This document shows, one piece after another, positions 40,901 to 55,900 of a stretch of 64,000 nucleotides of DNA. The notes under the pieces are model-generated. The model was not told where the DNA came from and did not search any database. It was given only the letters and a program-made list of their open reading frames with translations. The position numbers and the translations under genes are program-made. Each line of letters opens with the position of its first letter. Within the stretch, counting starts at the first letter, position 1. This DNA comes from Blastobasis lacticolella (lineage: Eukaryota; Arthropoda; Insecta; Lepidoptera; Blastobasidae): the NCBI GenBank assembly GCA_905147135.1, contig LR990048.1:11888563-11952562 (forward strand), written 5' to 3'.

Positions 40901-43900
40901 ATAATAAAATAATTCAGTAGGTAACGGAAAACACATGTAATGTCATAGTCTTATTTTCGTTCCGAACTCAAAGATTTCGGAACCAATCATAACTAGCCTG
41001 AGAAACTCCAAAACCCACTCACATTCGTAAACCATAGACACCATATAAGTTTACATGCTTACAAACACGTGATGTTAATAGTCGCTTATCTGTTAACGTT
41101 ACAAAATACCTGTCATTGTGTAGAAAAACTTTGGGTAAATAGTACACGCAGCGATTGCTACAGACCCGCATTGTCGATGCTTGTTCACACCTGACGACAC
41201 GATAGCGTTACGATTACAGATAAACAATGTCAGAGAAATAATAGAAAGAACATTCTATATATTTTCCTCTACAACCAGAATCCTAGAGATTGAGTACCAC
41301 ACAAGCGCCTTGCTGTATCTTCTGATTACACACACAACCCAGTGGGTACTCAATTCCCGTGGCTCGTCGGATCACTGTCTTGTGCACACACAAGTATGTT
41401 TCGAAAGGGATTGTTTGACATGATGGCTCCGGCCAAAATGGTCTCGAACTGTGCAGATGAACATATCTCGGTACACTCGGTTGTAAAATGAGCTAGCTGC
41501 TGAGATTTTCTGAAGTGACTAAAGCATGGAGTTCTTCAAGAAGGGTGTGAAAAGGTTTTAACTGGGTCGGCAAACTGCAAGTGATTCTTATGTTATTGCA
41601 AACGTCCTAAGCTACGGTAACTGCTTACCATCAGGCCATCCGTACGCTTCTTTACTACCTTAGTAAATAGGACCACGGTTATTCCGAATCAACTGACAGT
41701 AGTACAAATTATAAAGTGTGTATATGGCAATAATCTGGGGATAAACTGTCCTTGTCAGTCCTTCTTGTAAATATACAGTTATTTGGTCACGATTATCTTG
41801 AACTTTTGTCTAAATTATTAATCATGGTGAAAATTATCTTCCGCACTTCCTTAATAATAGCTTTGCCTATTATTTAATAATATTTTTCTAAACTTACGAA
41901 AATAAGCAGTCCTACAGAAATCAATTTGTTTGCACAGTTTGTTTGTTTGACTTTTATGAATGACGTTCTATGACGGATAAAAAACTTGGCATAAGTTGCC
42001 CTACAGAGATTTTTTTTTAAATATGCGATTCGGACATAGCGTGGTCTTATATAGAAAAAAAAAACACGAATTAATGGAAGTAAAAAATAATCGAACGAAA
42101 ACTATTATGGTTGAGTGTTTATCACTTAACATTATTAATTGATGTTAATAACACATTAATGTTATCTACTTCTTATTGTAATATAAATGATTAACACAAA
42201 ACAAGCTGCAGATAAAACAGGATGTAGCTGAGCTGTATCCGTATGTGTTGTTATTTTTTTATTGGAATGTCAACAGGTCGTTCTTGAAATGCTCATTTCG
42301 GTAAAAGATATTGAAACAGGTATTTTTTTTAGATCCGACCTTTTCTTATATTTTACAAAAACAAGAAAATATTAAGTACCAAATTGAACGAAAATAAAAA
42401 TGTTTAATCTGTCTGCGAGCACCTAATGGTTTACACCTATTTTCTATACAGCATTCGAGTGATATCTTCTTGTTTATTTCGAGAGTTAGCTATGCGCCTG
42501 TAGGCCTAGCACAAGTTGCTCTCGCGCGTGATAAGCGATAAAAAGCGCGACATAGGTATTGCTATCTCTTTCGTCTTAGAATTGAGAGAAAGAGACAAAC
42601 GCTCTCTCGCGGCGCGAGCTTTGTCGCGGACACACTTGTGCTAGGGCCACTGGTCGATATTTCCAAAGACCAGAAGGCTAACCGTTATTTGGGTCAAATT
42701 ATTAGCCACGCCACTCAGCGAGGCAATATGGCCAGCCTTCTGGGCACTTTTCCTAGGAATGGGGACCTGGGGCAATTTTTAATCTTTAGGGTAGTTTATG
42801 TATAATTTAGTTTAGTTTTATTTGTTAAAGACATTTTTTAAAATATTACTGTTGTTTATTTTGTTCAGATGGCCCTTAATTTGAATAATTTGGCAGCGTT
42901 TTCTTTAAAATTATCATTATCCAATCTGGTCAGGCTCCCCTGGTAGTAGGGTCACGGAGGTCAGATGGCAGTCGCTCCACTGTAATTACCTGATCTGCCA
43001 AATCCTGAACCATGGTCAAGGCGGACCCCGGGCTCTAGTGCGCGAGAGTACAACCGGGACATTTACCCCAAGATGACTATTTTTATTTTTTTTCTTTAAC
43101 ATTACACGTCCAAAAGCTTAAATATTTTATAACTTACAAATAATTGCGAGGAACACAAGAAGTTGAAAGAAGTTGTGTTGTGTGTACCAACAAAAACAGC
43201 CGTTCATATTACCAAACGTACACGAAACGTGTAATTATGATCATAAATCTTTCAAATCAACGCGTTATCTGTTATTATGTGTAAAAATATAGGTATTGTT
43301 CTATCAATCACAGTTAGCCGGTGGCTGGAAAAAATACTGATTCCTGTTAGTACTTAATTGTACGTGGCAAGTGTTTAATTGTGGCTTACTGGCGACCTGC
43401 AGTGTATAGGTATTTTTAATTGAACACATTTTGTATAATTGTTATACAGTTTAACCTTAAATATCGTTTACATAGGCGAGCTTTTCCTATAAGAAATCTC
43501 TTCTAGCCAACCTTGAGTGGTGTGTGAGTATTAACACGGGTAGGTACTTGATTGTGTACCTACTTCAAAATACAAACAACTCACAAACACTAGTACAAAC
43601 AATCTAAGTTTTATGAATATAATTCCCGGGATAGCCACCAGGATGACGATGATGCATCTTGAAGCCCACACCATGACACGCCCAACAGTGGTTGAAATAC
43701 TTATGATGTTGACAAATAAGGCGGCGATCTTGCAAACGACACCAAACCTATCCCCTGATTTCCTTTTTGTACACTGTAACTTTAATTTATCATCATAAAA
43801 TATACACCAATACACAAACAAAACAAAAACTTAACAAAATCTAGGTTAATCTAAAACTAAAAAAAACTAAGAAACTAATCTAATAAACCGTTGCAAGGTG

Positions 43901-46900
43901 TCCAACCGTGTGGTGTCCGGCAGAGTAGAATAGCACCAACCCCTTACACTCGTGGGTGTCGTACAAGGCGACTAATGTTTTCGAGGCAAAAGATCTAAGC
44001 GCCTCCGTAGACTGGAAAATGGGCAGCAGCATTTTCCATTGTTATATTATAACACTGCGATCTCCAATCCGCCTGCCAAGCGTGGAGATTATGGCAATGA
44101 CCTGCCTTTTTGTGGGAGAGGCCCTACGTCCTGCAGTGGACTGTTATGGGCTGTGATGTGATGATGAAGGTGTCCAAAATGCTGTTTGCCACGTTGAATG
44201 GCAATGCTCTAGCGCTGTGCCAAATAAATGCCAGCATTTTGGTCACAACTTACCTCGATTTGGTCCTCTGATTGTACTTATACACATTCAGATAAACGTT
44301 GTTGGCTCGCACCTTCAATTTGGTTACGTTTTACGTAATTATGCGTATCACAGTACATCCTACTATTGCACACAGTACTTCACAACACTTCGCGTGTGGA
44401 ACTTTAGTTACTTATTTTGTTTGACGCCTTCACACCTTTTACAAGAGTACCTACATTTGAATTCGCTTCATTGCGTGATGGTGATGTGTATTTTTTTTCC
44501 TAAAACAATAGTGAAGTTGCGTTATTGTTTTGTTTATTGCCCATAGCTGCTGGCGATTGTTAAAAATTTTTTTTATTCTCATTGCACGTTTTATATGAGA
44601 ATCACGTTATACGTGTTAATTGTGTGTTAACTAACATATTTCATTGTAGACATAATCACTACTCTAAATAATATTAAGTAGCTCTCCTTATATTTTAAAC
44701 GAAGCTTACGCAAATAAATATTTTATATTATAACGTGTTTTGTTGCGGATCTCGTAAAGCATATGGGTGTCTACGACTGAGATAATTATGCTGATACGTC
44801 AATATAATATGCGGAATTGATTACCATACTTGAATTTATGAAGAAGAGGCTCAAGATTATAATTAAATCTATGTTTTGCACTAAATTGTACACATCTACC
44901 GTCCTGACGACTAACGACGTACAAGCATTCTGTAGTACCTATGCTATTGAGGCACGGCAAAGGAAATTGCAATGGACGATAACTCTGAATACCTATGTAA
45001 CTTAAACTCCTGTATTTTATACATGTAGACACGGAAATGTTTCGAGGTTTCTTAGGACAGTAACACGTGAAACAATGTAGTCTCTATTTACCCCTAGTCC
45101 GTGTCCAAAATATGTCCAACAATAGATAAGTGTAATTCAAAAGGAAGGTTTTTAAGCAAGAAAAAAATGATTGGTAGGCGTTAAGTAGGTGTACGCAAAC
45201 GAAATCGCACCGGGCCCACTAACATATTTGTAAATCCCGAAATATTTTTTAGAACTTTTTCAAGGTATTGGCCCAGAAATGAAACTGACAACACTGTGTT
45301 TATACAGGATCATGTAATAGCATCAATACAATCACGAGTTTCGCCAAATTCTTGCGAAAACGTGATAAACGATGACAGATTTTGCAAAAAAATCTGCGCA
45401 CGCCCACGATTGGCGCTTGTGATTTTTGGCGGAAATTAGCCACAATCATTGATTCGTCACGGTGTTCGGGTCGGCTACGGCGGTAATGCGAGCCGCGACA
45501 GGGCCGGAGTCAGGCGTTCTACTAATTAGTAGGAATGGTTTAATTTCGCTCAGAAAGGTCATGGTTATTTTTGACCTGCGACGAAAAAAGAGGGGTGTTA
45601 TAAATGTGATGTGTGTATCTGTGGCTTTGTGTTTCTGTCTGTGGCATTGAAGCTCCGGAATGGAAGGACCGGTTTAGTTGCGGTTTTCTCTATTTGATAC
45701 CTAATACGAAATGACTCTTAGCTTTGTTTAATTAAAATCGGTTCAGTAGTTTAGAAAATGTTTGAGTTTAAGTAAAGGTCGGGGGTTACCCGACTTTTTT
45801 TATAGGTTAGGTTAATTAAAAATGTATGTACGTCTATGTACGTGATGAACCTCACGGCAACGTTCGATCATCAGCGAGTCAGCGATTAGCTCAAGAAACG
45901 TACATTAGATAAATATCTGGCTGACTGCACACTGCCAGCGACAAATCGCACAGCGATACTCGCTTGTCGGTCAAAACAACATGACAACAATTGAATAACC
46001 ATTAACATATGAAATTGCAGTAATTAGTTTGTCAATGCATCAAGAATATGTTTTAATTTTTTCATATGTTTATTGAAGGTACTAGGTATAAAGATGTTCT
46101 ATATCGAAAGGCAAGAAGAATCATTAGACGTAAGACTTACAAAGTGTTGAAATTAAAAAAAAAGAACACGTATGTCTAGTAATGAAGGATTATATACGAA
46201 TAAATATCCGAAAGGATTGGATAGCCAGATATAAATAATAAATTTAAAACTGTCACCGTCGCACAACGAACGACAATTTCCAACCATTCACTGCCAAACC
46301 GGTCGCGTTACCAAATCCAGCCCTGGGGCCTGGCGAACTGCATAACCCTACCGTATCCGAGTCGGTATCGGCGCTAATATTGGATGAATCGGCCAGGTCT
46401 TGTGACTGGGTGAGGCAACGCTCGGCTCGCTTGCGAAAACCCCCAGCTTAGAAACTCGGTTACCTAATCTGCCGACAATGCGGTGCTGGCTGGAGACCGT
46501 GTGAGCAGGCCTTAGAGTAGGCAAAAAGGGTTAGAGTATGCTAATTTATGGCTGAAACAGTAGGTGTATTAGGAAGGTATGTAGTGCCGGAATGAATGGG
46601 AGAATGTGAAACTGTCACGTGAAGCTTTGGAAGATGTATTCCTTTGTTTGTTTCAAACTAAACTCGCGTTCTTTACACATATGATTATATTAGACGGGAC
46701 TTATACGCCTCGTCTCGTGACCACGGTGGGTGTAACCCGACCGAAATGTCGGGAAAACAAATTGAAAAGGTACGTCGCGTGTAAGTCCCGTCTCAAATAG
46801 GTTTGAATTGAAAGATTGAAAGAGGTTACTTACGTGCAAAATTGCCAATTTCGAAATGCGGTAATGTATTGCAATATATGGGTAGACGAGTACCGACTGA

Positions 46901-49900
46901 AACATTTCAGTATTTAAACAAACTATTCCAGTGTTTCAATTTGAGAAATTATATTTAAAAACGAACCCCATTTTTACTGATTTTCTAGTCTATTCTATGT
47001 AATGCCAACTATGGCTATATAAGTATCAAGTTTGTACAGGAATCGTGTGCAATAAGAGTTAAAAGATTCATAATATCGCTCACAAAAATTAATGAATAAA
47101 CATTTATTCCCGGAAGAACCCAACAGCTAGTCAAACAATTTGTATGGGAAGTCTATAAATTATGTATGCACTATGTGCGTATTTACGTCTGTCCCCTGTC
47201 AATGTAGTTGAAGCTTGCACACCTTCAACTTGAATTTGAAATGTAATAGTAACCAATGACTTTTATAGTAAGCGTGATTTGCACGTGTGACCTTGTTCTA
47301 GTACGCAGTGGCAATCGATCTAAATAGTGCCCTTACACTCGACTCTACAGTTGAGTAAAATTTATTGAGACGAAATATGGTAATTTATGGAAGCCTACCC
47401 AAATTGTTGGCGAATATACTGACTGGTGGTTCACGATAAGGACATGGTACCAACTTAATCTACCTATGAGCTGTTTTGTGTAGCAAATATGGTGAGTAAT
47501 TATATTATTAGCGAAGTTTTCAGGTTGTGTGGGTTGAAATTAGTAAACTAGATAGCCAATAGTTTCAGCCACTCATATAATTGACGACCTGAGTGGTTCA
47601 GTTGGTTATCAGTTGGTCTGCCACGCAGAGGTTCCGGGCTCGATTCCCGGCCGACCACAAATTGAAATGATGAAAAATACGTATACTAAGTATGTATTAA
47701 AAAGAAAAGGATATAGGTAGTTTATTAGTTGGGTAGGTAACACCCATAACACAAGCTTTGCTTACTTTGGGGCTAGACGGCGCTGTGTGAATTTGTCCGA
47801 GCATATATTTTATATTTATAGTATCACAGTCGCTCCGAAAGACAACGTAACATAGTTTCGATGTTAAATATTTTATGAGAATATGTCCCACTGTTCTAAG
47901 TCATATCTAATAACCCGTTGAAGATTTTCAATTCAGAAAAGCACAGAACCGAGTTCCGTTCCTTTGTTCATGGCTGTTTTTATTGGTTCTTTTTATTGTT
48001 GCATTGAATTAAGTGTTTATAATGGTGTATATAGGTTGATTGGCCTGTAATTACTTCCTCGCATGGTGTTCCGACCTTTGCTTGGCCACGATTTGTTTAT
48101 ACGAGAGTGACTGGAGTATCCATATCCGTAAATTTATAAGTAAGTATCGGAATTAGTGGTGATATTCGGCTTATATATGCATAGAGAATTACTTCCTGGT
48201 AGACATGACTTCCCTATCAAGATACGTGTGGGTAGCGGGTGATTAGTTAAAAACGAATCGCCAAACTAATTAAGTGCTACCTTCAAATTTAAAATCTATC
48301 TTTAATTACTCGAGTACTGGAACTGGGGTTAAATATGTCTATATTGATTAACATTTTATTAAAACATATTGATACTAAGACTTAACATGATTAGGTAATT
48401 AACAAAGCAAAATGCTAAGGTCACCAAGTTCTTTGATGATTTATTTTACCTCAAGTCCTCCATACCGTTTCTAACATTTGCTATTTTGTGTTTTAGTCTA
48501 TTATTAATTATGCTCAGGTGAATGGCTGGAAATAACATTAAACAGATGACAGCTGTTATTAAAACAATCCGCTATATTGTAACTATTAGGTACACATAAC
48601 AAAGAGTATATTTTATTTATTTATTCTTAGGAAAATCAATAGCTGTTGTAACATGGATTAAGTATCAGAAAGCCAATAACAGATTTTCAAAGATAATAAG
48701 TACCATTAATCATGTCGTAAATATAAATATTTACCTGTATAAAAGTGTTTTAATCTAAATTACTTATATATTATAGATATTAATCTATAATAGATAATTT
48801 TCGCATGAACACAAACAGCGTTCTGATCAAGTTTTAAAGAAAATAAAAGATAATATCATCAAGATCATTATAGACATATATTCGTATTATAGAAGATTTA
48901 AACAGCGTCACTGTTAATGGTACGGCACTTCCTTATAATGTAAATATTAATAATATAAATATTATAATAATTCTACTGCAGTCAGTATCCCGACAATTTA
49001 AAGGGCGTGGCTAAAAACTCATAGACAAAAAAACCAGAATCGCCAGCAACGAAATGAATAAAAATGGGAAAACTCATTATGTTTTATAAAAAATCAGGCA
49101 CTTAAACCATGTAATATAGAAGTTATTATACTGTATGAGAATCGTACCTACATTCATTTTTCTTGACTTTTATTTTATCACTGTTACTTTATTAAATGAT
49201 AATACTTATATTAAAAAATGTAAAAAATATACCCTTTAATACATATTTGAATACTTCGTAATCATATTTTTATTCCATTTCATATATCTTTATATAACAA
49301 TCAATTACAGTGCATTAATCTTGCTAAAACTCGAAAACGGCTAGACCTATTTGAATAATTCTTTTTTGTTTTGTTAGCTATAATATTGGGATCGTTTTAA
49401 CTCAAAGAAAAAAAAGGATATTTAAGGGTTTGCCCTTAAATAGCTACTTTACCCCTATCTACCCTTTTATTTTCTTTCGTACAAAGTACAAACCATCCCT
49501 GTATTATAACCAACAAAACAAAAGAAGAATTATTCAAATCGGTCCAGCCTTTTTCGAGTTATAGAGAGATTAACGAAGAGCAATTGATTTTTTGTATGCA
49601 GATTGTATCATTTATAAACAAAATATCTAGTATACCACATCGATTTTGTAGTAAATTATTATACATGTTTGATGTACCTATTATGAATATAATAACGGCA
49701 TATATAAAATTATAGGCGACTCTGGGTTTTTTTGGCTAGACCTTTGATATCAAAGCCAGCGGCACCATGTTAAGTTAAGCAAGTACGACAAAGTGATTAG
49801 GAACTTCACTTTAAAGCGAGTACACTGAAAAGGCGCCAAAACGAGAATAGAAGGATAATTTGACACCTGGATTCCAAGATTTTGGCTTTAGTCTAGATTG

Positions 49901-52900
49901 AAGTGTGAAACACCTATTCCTGCAATCTGTTAAAAGATAACAAGACGCGAATCTGTGCGACCGTGAGTGTTATATTCACGCGGGGGCAGGTCAATATACG
50001 AATTTATTTTTGATACGCGATCGCACTTTAGCACTGTAGCGAAAGCACAGAGATAATACAATTTCGGGTAATAAATTGAATGTTAAAATAAATCTGACCT
50101 ATTTAGACGAAGGTAGGTCATAAGCAGCATGGTTTGAAGAAGGCGTCTTAACAATATGACATTTTACACTTATCAATCTCAATAAACCCGTGGGCAGCAT
50201 AAAGTAGTTCGATGTAGTAGCTACTTCACTTTATAAAATATCGTTAATCCGAAGGGAATGAATATAGCTTAATCGGCTGGCTAACCTTCGTGTCAGGCCA
50301 TCAGATTCATAGCTATTATACTTAATGGGTAACCATTATACAAAATTCATACGTAAAGCTGCGCAAAACGATACAATTGTTGTCTCAAATAGCTATGAGG
50401 CTCTTGCAGTCGTGAACAATGAATTTGTTAGTGTTTAAGTATGACATAAGCTTTGGGAATTGTAATTGTGATTATAGGCTTTATGTGTGGTCATATTATA
50501 AGATGTGTTTACCCATTTACATTGGTGGGTATAATGATGGACGGACAACTGAACGAAACGAATTAACGAAATAACCTTTAGAAAAAACGTCATCGTCTTG
50601 GCGTTAATGTACCGGTTGTGCTCTCGCGTTTGAGGGCCGGGGATCCGCCTTGACCATGATCCAAGATTTAGCAGAACAGATAGTTACAGTGAAGCGATTG
50701 CCATCTGACCTCCGTGGCCCTACTACTAGGGTAATCTAACCGTTTTTATTAACAGGGTCGTGTGGTTAAAGTATCCTTTATAAAAAACATATTATGAACA
50801 GGCGGTTTACTGTTTTGATGGCTTTCTACCAGACAACAAAAAATAGCTTGCGCATTGGAATGACCACCAGAGCTATCACTAAACGAATTGAATTTTGTTA
50901 TTTTATCTATTTCACAAAATAAGTAAGTTATACTAACGAACGACTTTTTAATACTTAGGTAGATTACATTAGACGGTAAACTATTCACCAAAGTAAGTAT
51001 CATACTTTCTTTGCTTTCATTGCATTTTAAATAACAAAGAACAATTTGTAAGAACACAGGTAATTCTATATTCTTATTAGTTAGCATGTTGCCATTGTCT
51101 CCTATTATTACGTTATGTTCTTTGGGCGTAACAAAATGTCATAAGAGCGGGATGTGCCACAAATAACGACCTTTCTGCTCTGGTACTTACTTTATTTATA
51201 TCTTTCGTAACTAAATGGGAAAAAATTAGATGCTACGGAGGCGGTCTCTCTCCGTTATAAATAGGTAATAAACGTAGATTGGGAAGGAGTTCTCGTCTTG
51301 ATATAAATCGTTGTTGGGCGTGTTTCAATTTCGTTAATATTTCGTGGTAACTTATGCAATATGTTGGAATTTGAGTGTTATTCCCATCAACATCCCATTT
51401 CTGGACTCGGACCTCACCCACATCATATGGAGGCCTTGAGGGAGGTTTCTAATATAATGTTTTTTTTTTAAATATATTTTAATGGAAGCTTAAAATATAT
51501 TTTAAGCTTCCATTAAAGCAAAGATACAAAATAAACATACTTAGGTAACTAACTTATAACACTGAACTAAAAAAATTATACATATATTTTTCAAAAAACA
51601 TTCTGTCACCTATTATTACATTTTACAAAGAACATAAGTCAATAAAAAGCCCGCCTCTGTCAGTATTTTACGCTAAGGTGACCCCATCACGCTCGCGGCA
51701 TTGCCACGTTGAATGGCTATGGCTAACCTTTGCCAGAGTGGGGAGTCCGTGAGTGTGGATTATAATTATTACATCTTCCTTCTGCTCAATCAACTCCCGT
51801 GTACAGTTACGGTCTCACAGTGTGCGCGAACGCACAGGGTTCCATCTGACTATACTTGAGTGGTGAACGGCACTATGCCTGAAATGAAAATTGACCAATC
51901 ATATAGCCCTATTGAACGCATTGCGTTCAATTGGTCTAACAAGCGCTGTGAGAACGAATAGTAACGTTACTAAGAGTATTGTTCGTGATGATTAGTATCC
52001 CATCAAAAATATTTTTATGTAAAAATTCGCCAAGTTTCGTGATTGCCAATTTAGAAAAATATATTTATGAATGAGATCAAATAAAGTTCTAGACAACAAA
52101 AACGCATAAAATATATTGATCAAAAGTTTAAGTATTATTATTTACTCAGTGTTTAAAATATAACTACGCTACGGTGCAATTTACAGAAAATTTATTGAAG
52201 GAAGTACTGTCAGACTTGGCTTAACCTTAGATTTCATATATTACGGGAGAGTCACGACACTTGGTGAATTTTTCCTTAAAGATGTTTTTGATGACATCTC
52301 TTTTCTATTCGTTACGAAATTTCCTTTTTTTCTTCGGCGGTTCGACTTAGCGGGAGCAACATCATGCCCCCTGATTACTCCGTCGTTTTGATGTCTAATT
52401 ATTCAGCTAATCGTCTTATGAAAATGACCCATACACACACGTTTAACTAGCAGTAGCCGTTACCTATACAGCATTTATAATCGTGCGGTAACATTGTGTA
52501 ATAGGTAAGCGAGGAAGGAAGATTCCGAAGCGTTATGTGCGGTAATGACGGCTGCCCAACGCGGTTGCGTACTCTTACCTAAGTGTTCGCATCGCTGACC
52601 AAAACCCAGTGGCATGTGATAAATGGTAATGGGTATCGTTTGGTTGTCGATTATTTGTCTATACATCTGCCCCTATGTATGTATGTGCGCTTAAATCTTT
52701 TAAACTACGCAACGGATTTTAATGCAGTTTTCAATAATAGATTGAGTGATTCAAGAGGAAGGTTTATAAGCAATAAAAAAGGGTAGGTGTAGGGTAGGGG
52801 TAGGATGCCACATCAACGAAGTTGCGCCGGGTCCAATAGTCTGTAATAAATGATGACCGATGGTACGCGCATCACTTGAGAATGGTGTACATTTGTAGAT

Positions 52901-55900
52901 ATTAGTTTAATGCCAAGACTCTAAGAAGGAAATTAGAAGTTGAAACAAAATTTTGCCATATTTTCAAAGTTTAAATACTATATTCATTCACATAAAATCA
53001 TGGTAACTATTTTAACATTATGTATGTATGCCTGAACGTCGAACAAAGAATTTATTAATTTATGATTTAAAAAATTTCACTGCGTTCGGGTAATTTAGTT
53101 TTATAGTTGCATAGTTTAATACAGAACGATGGAAATTTTACTATAAGACAAAAATAGTTTTCCTTACAAGTGCCTAGCCAGCTACTACACCTACCCACTC
53201 GCTCCCACCGCTGCAACTCCTGTGTAGCCAGATTCTACAGCGGAGCTACTGAGTTTTGACACTCAGTCACGGCTCGAGGACAATCTATATTGTCTTGGAA
53301 TACGCAATAAATTTAATTAAGAAGTAGTTAGAGCCAGTTAGTGGGCCGCTATTGTAGCGCAATCACGGTCGTGCCAAGTATACGGCTCCATGGAGGATAT
53401 TTCACCTGGCATCCGCTTGATCGCGCAACCAAACGGACACCACCATACATTTGACAAGTGGTTGCGTCATAGTGAAATAGGCTTAGTGAAGTACTATGGT
53501 AAGTCTGTGGTAAACTAATATTGAAGAAGCAGTGGGCTGGTGTCCGCCGTGCCGTCTGCCGTGTGGTGTCCGGCAGAGTAGAATAGCACCAACCCCTTAC
53601 GCTCATGGGTGTCGTACAAGCCGACTTATGTTTTCGAGGCAAAAGATCAAGAGTCTGCATAGTCTGGAAAATGGGCAGCAGCATTTTCCATTGTTATATT
53701 TAAACACTGCGATCTCCAACCCGCCTGCCAAGCGTGGAGATTATGGCATTAACCTCTCCTTTCGTGGGAGAGGCCCTAAGTCATGCAGTGGACTGTTACC
53801 GGCTGTGATGATGATGAGTGGGCTGGTTGACCGTTGACAAGAGTTAATACCATTATAGATGAACGGACGGCTTGTATGTGGAGGTGTATGAAAACTACAA
53901 GCGCAAGGTAGCAGTAGTTGGATGCTTGAAACTAATAAATGGTGTAAGTAAGCCTGTATAGATTTCTTTTCCTGAACAAGCAAGTCGTTTATAATGATAG
54001 GTAAGTGATAAATTTATGTGATTCAAATAGTGGAAAGCATAAGCTTGATGATTTTCTTCATATGTTCTAGGTATGTCACTGTGGATAGAGGTCACCGCAG
54101 CCCTTTAATTTGATTTATCTATTATTAATTTAGAAGGCCGTTAGACTAGGGCGATGTCGTTCTTAGTCAGGAAAGCTGATGAAGATACACAGGTACTGTC
54201 AGTAACTAGATGTGTCAACCGAGGAATGGTAAGTGTCACGTTTTGGCGGAGAGGATTATGTATAGTACATTATTTTAGTCTAAGATCCGGCTGCTAAATT
54301 AGTACATTTTGTTATGTGGTTTCAAAAACAACTAATCAAAAGTCTAATTTTTGCAAAATACGTATCTGAGTTTTTTATTATTAGTATTGTTTTCATATTT
54401 AATGCAATTGCTATTTTGTGAATAATATTTAATACTATTTATAAATTAAATATTATTTTGTTAAATATTGATTCTTTATCGGTTACGATTATGGAGCATC
54501 TAAGTACAGTCATTTTTATCACTACTTAGATCGTTGGTTGAGAACCCTATTTATCGAAGCATGCGTAATAGCTGAAAAAACACGTTCAGCTGGCATTGAG
54601 CATCCTTGTCACACAAGTAGCGTCGCACGATCACTCTCTGTCACTTTATTTTTGATACCTAGCATCTTTTAAGGAAGGAAACTTCGATTTGCGGTTATTT
54701 TTAAATAGGTACCTTAATATCATTAACTACAGGAAAAAATGAGCTTTTATGTGATATAAATGAAATGAGTATACGTTAAGAACGAAAAGTTTTAATAAAA
54801 TTATACCTGTTTACACCTGGCTGCGTAGAGGTTGCGGCTAAGCAATCAGCAGCAACTATGACGTTTCAGATCTTTTAAATACACTGTTGTGAAGTGGTGT
54901 AGGTTTTATTTCCGTAAGATGAAAACGAAATGTTTCTCTAAAAGTAAATTAATTATATTTTAATTAATAATACTGGCGGGTAATTTTTAATTGGCACCTG
55001 ATGAAAAATGAGTTCTCCTAGTTGTAAAAATACTTAAAAATTAAATCTTGATAATCTAGATTATGAATGTACTAATTTAGCAGCCGGATCTCGTACTATT
55101 TGTTTTATGTTAGCTATAGTGAAATCAGAAGACTCTCCATTTCAGGGCAGTCATTAAGTTAGGCGATTGGAGGACTATATCCAGTAGCCAAATGCGAAAA
55201 CTGAGGACCGATGTATATAAGAGTACGTAGAACCAATAACTAAAACGATACCCATTCAATGAGTATTCTCAGCCGAAAATGAAGTGTCCAAAATTTAGTA
55301 GTGTCCCGTATACAAAGGACAGGACAGGACAGGCCAGACATGACAGGACAGGACGTGTATATACAGGATAGCCGAATCCACAAAGTAACCGGCTCGCCCC
55401 GCCGCACGCGCCATCGAAAGCGACTACGCCGCACCGGTCGAAATCGAAAACACGCATTACGTAACCAAGCAAATGCCGGTGTCCCCCTTTACGTAACCAG
55501 TGTGGCCATGTATGGGACATATGTTTGCGATTACGCGGTAAACAATACCGGAGGGGTATTTCGGACGTTTAGAGTTAATTTTTATTTGAGATGTTATGTC
55601 CTCTTACGTAGTAACGTTATTTTCTTTTTGAAAGTACCAAACTCCGAAGATCAGGAAATGGGCAGGAGGGTTTTCTGTTTTGGGTTTTAAAAACTGCGGT
55701 ATACAACCTGCCTGCCAAGTGCACAGGTTATGGCAAAACCCAAGAAGGAAGAGATTTGAATGGGCTGATATGGGTTGTTGATGATGAATATAAAAGTGGC
55801 TCTGTCTGTTTGTTGGAGATCGATTTCGATATACGAGTAGTATAGAATGACAAGCAATTTTTTGTGGACCTGAGTGGTTCAATGTGACTGTCATGCAGGC

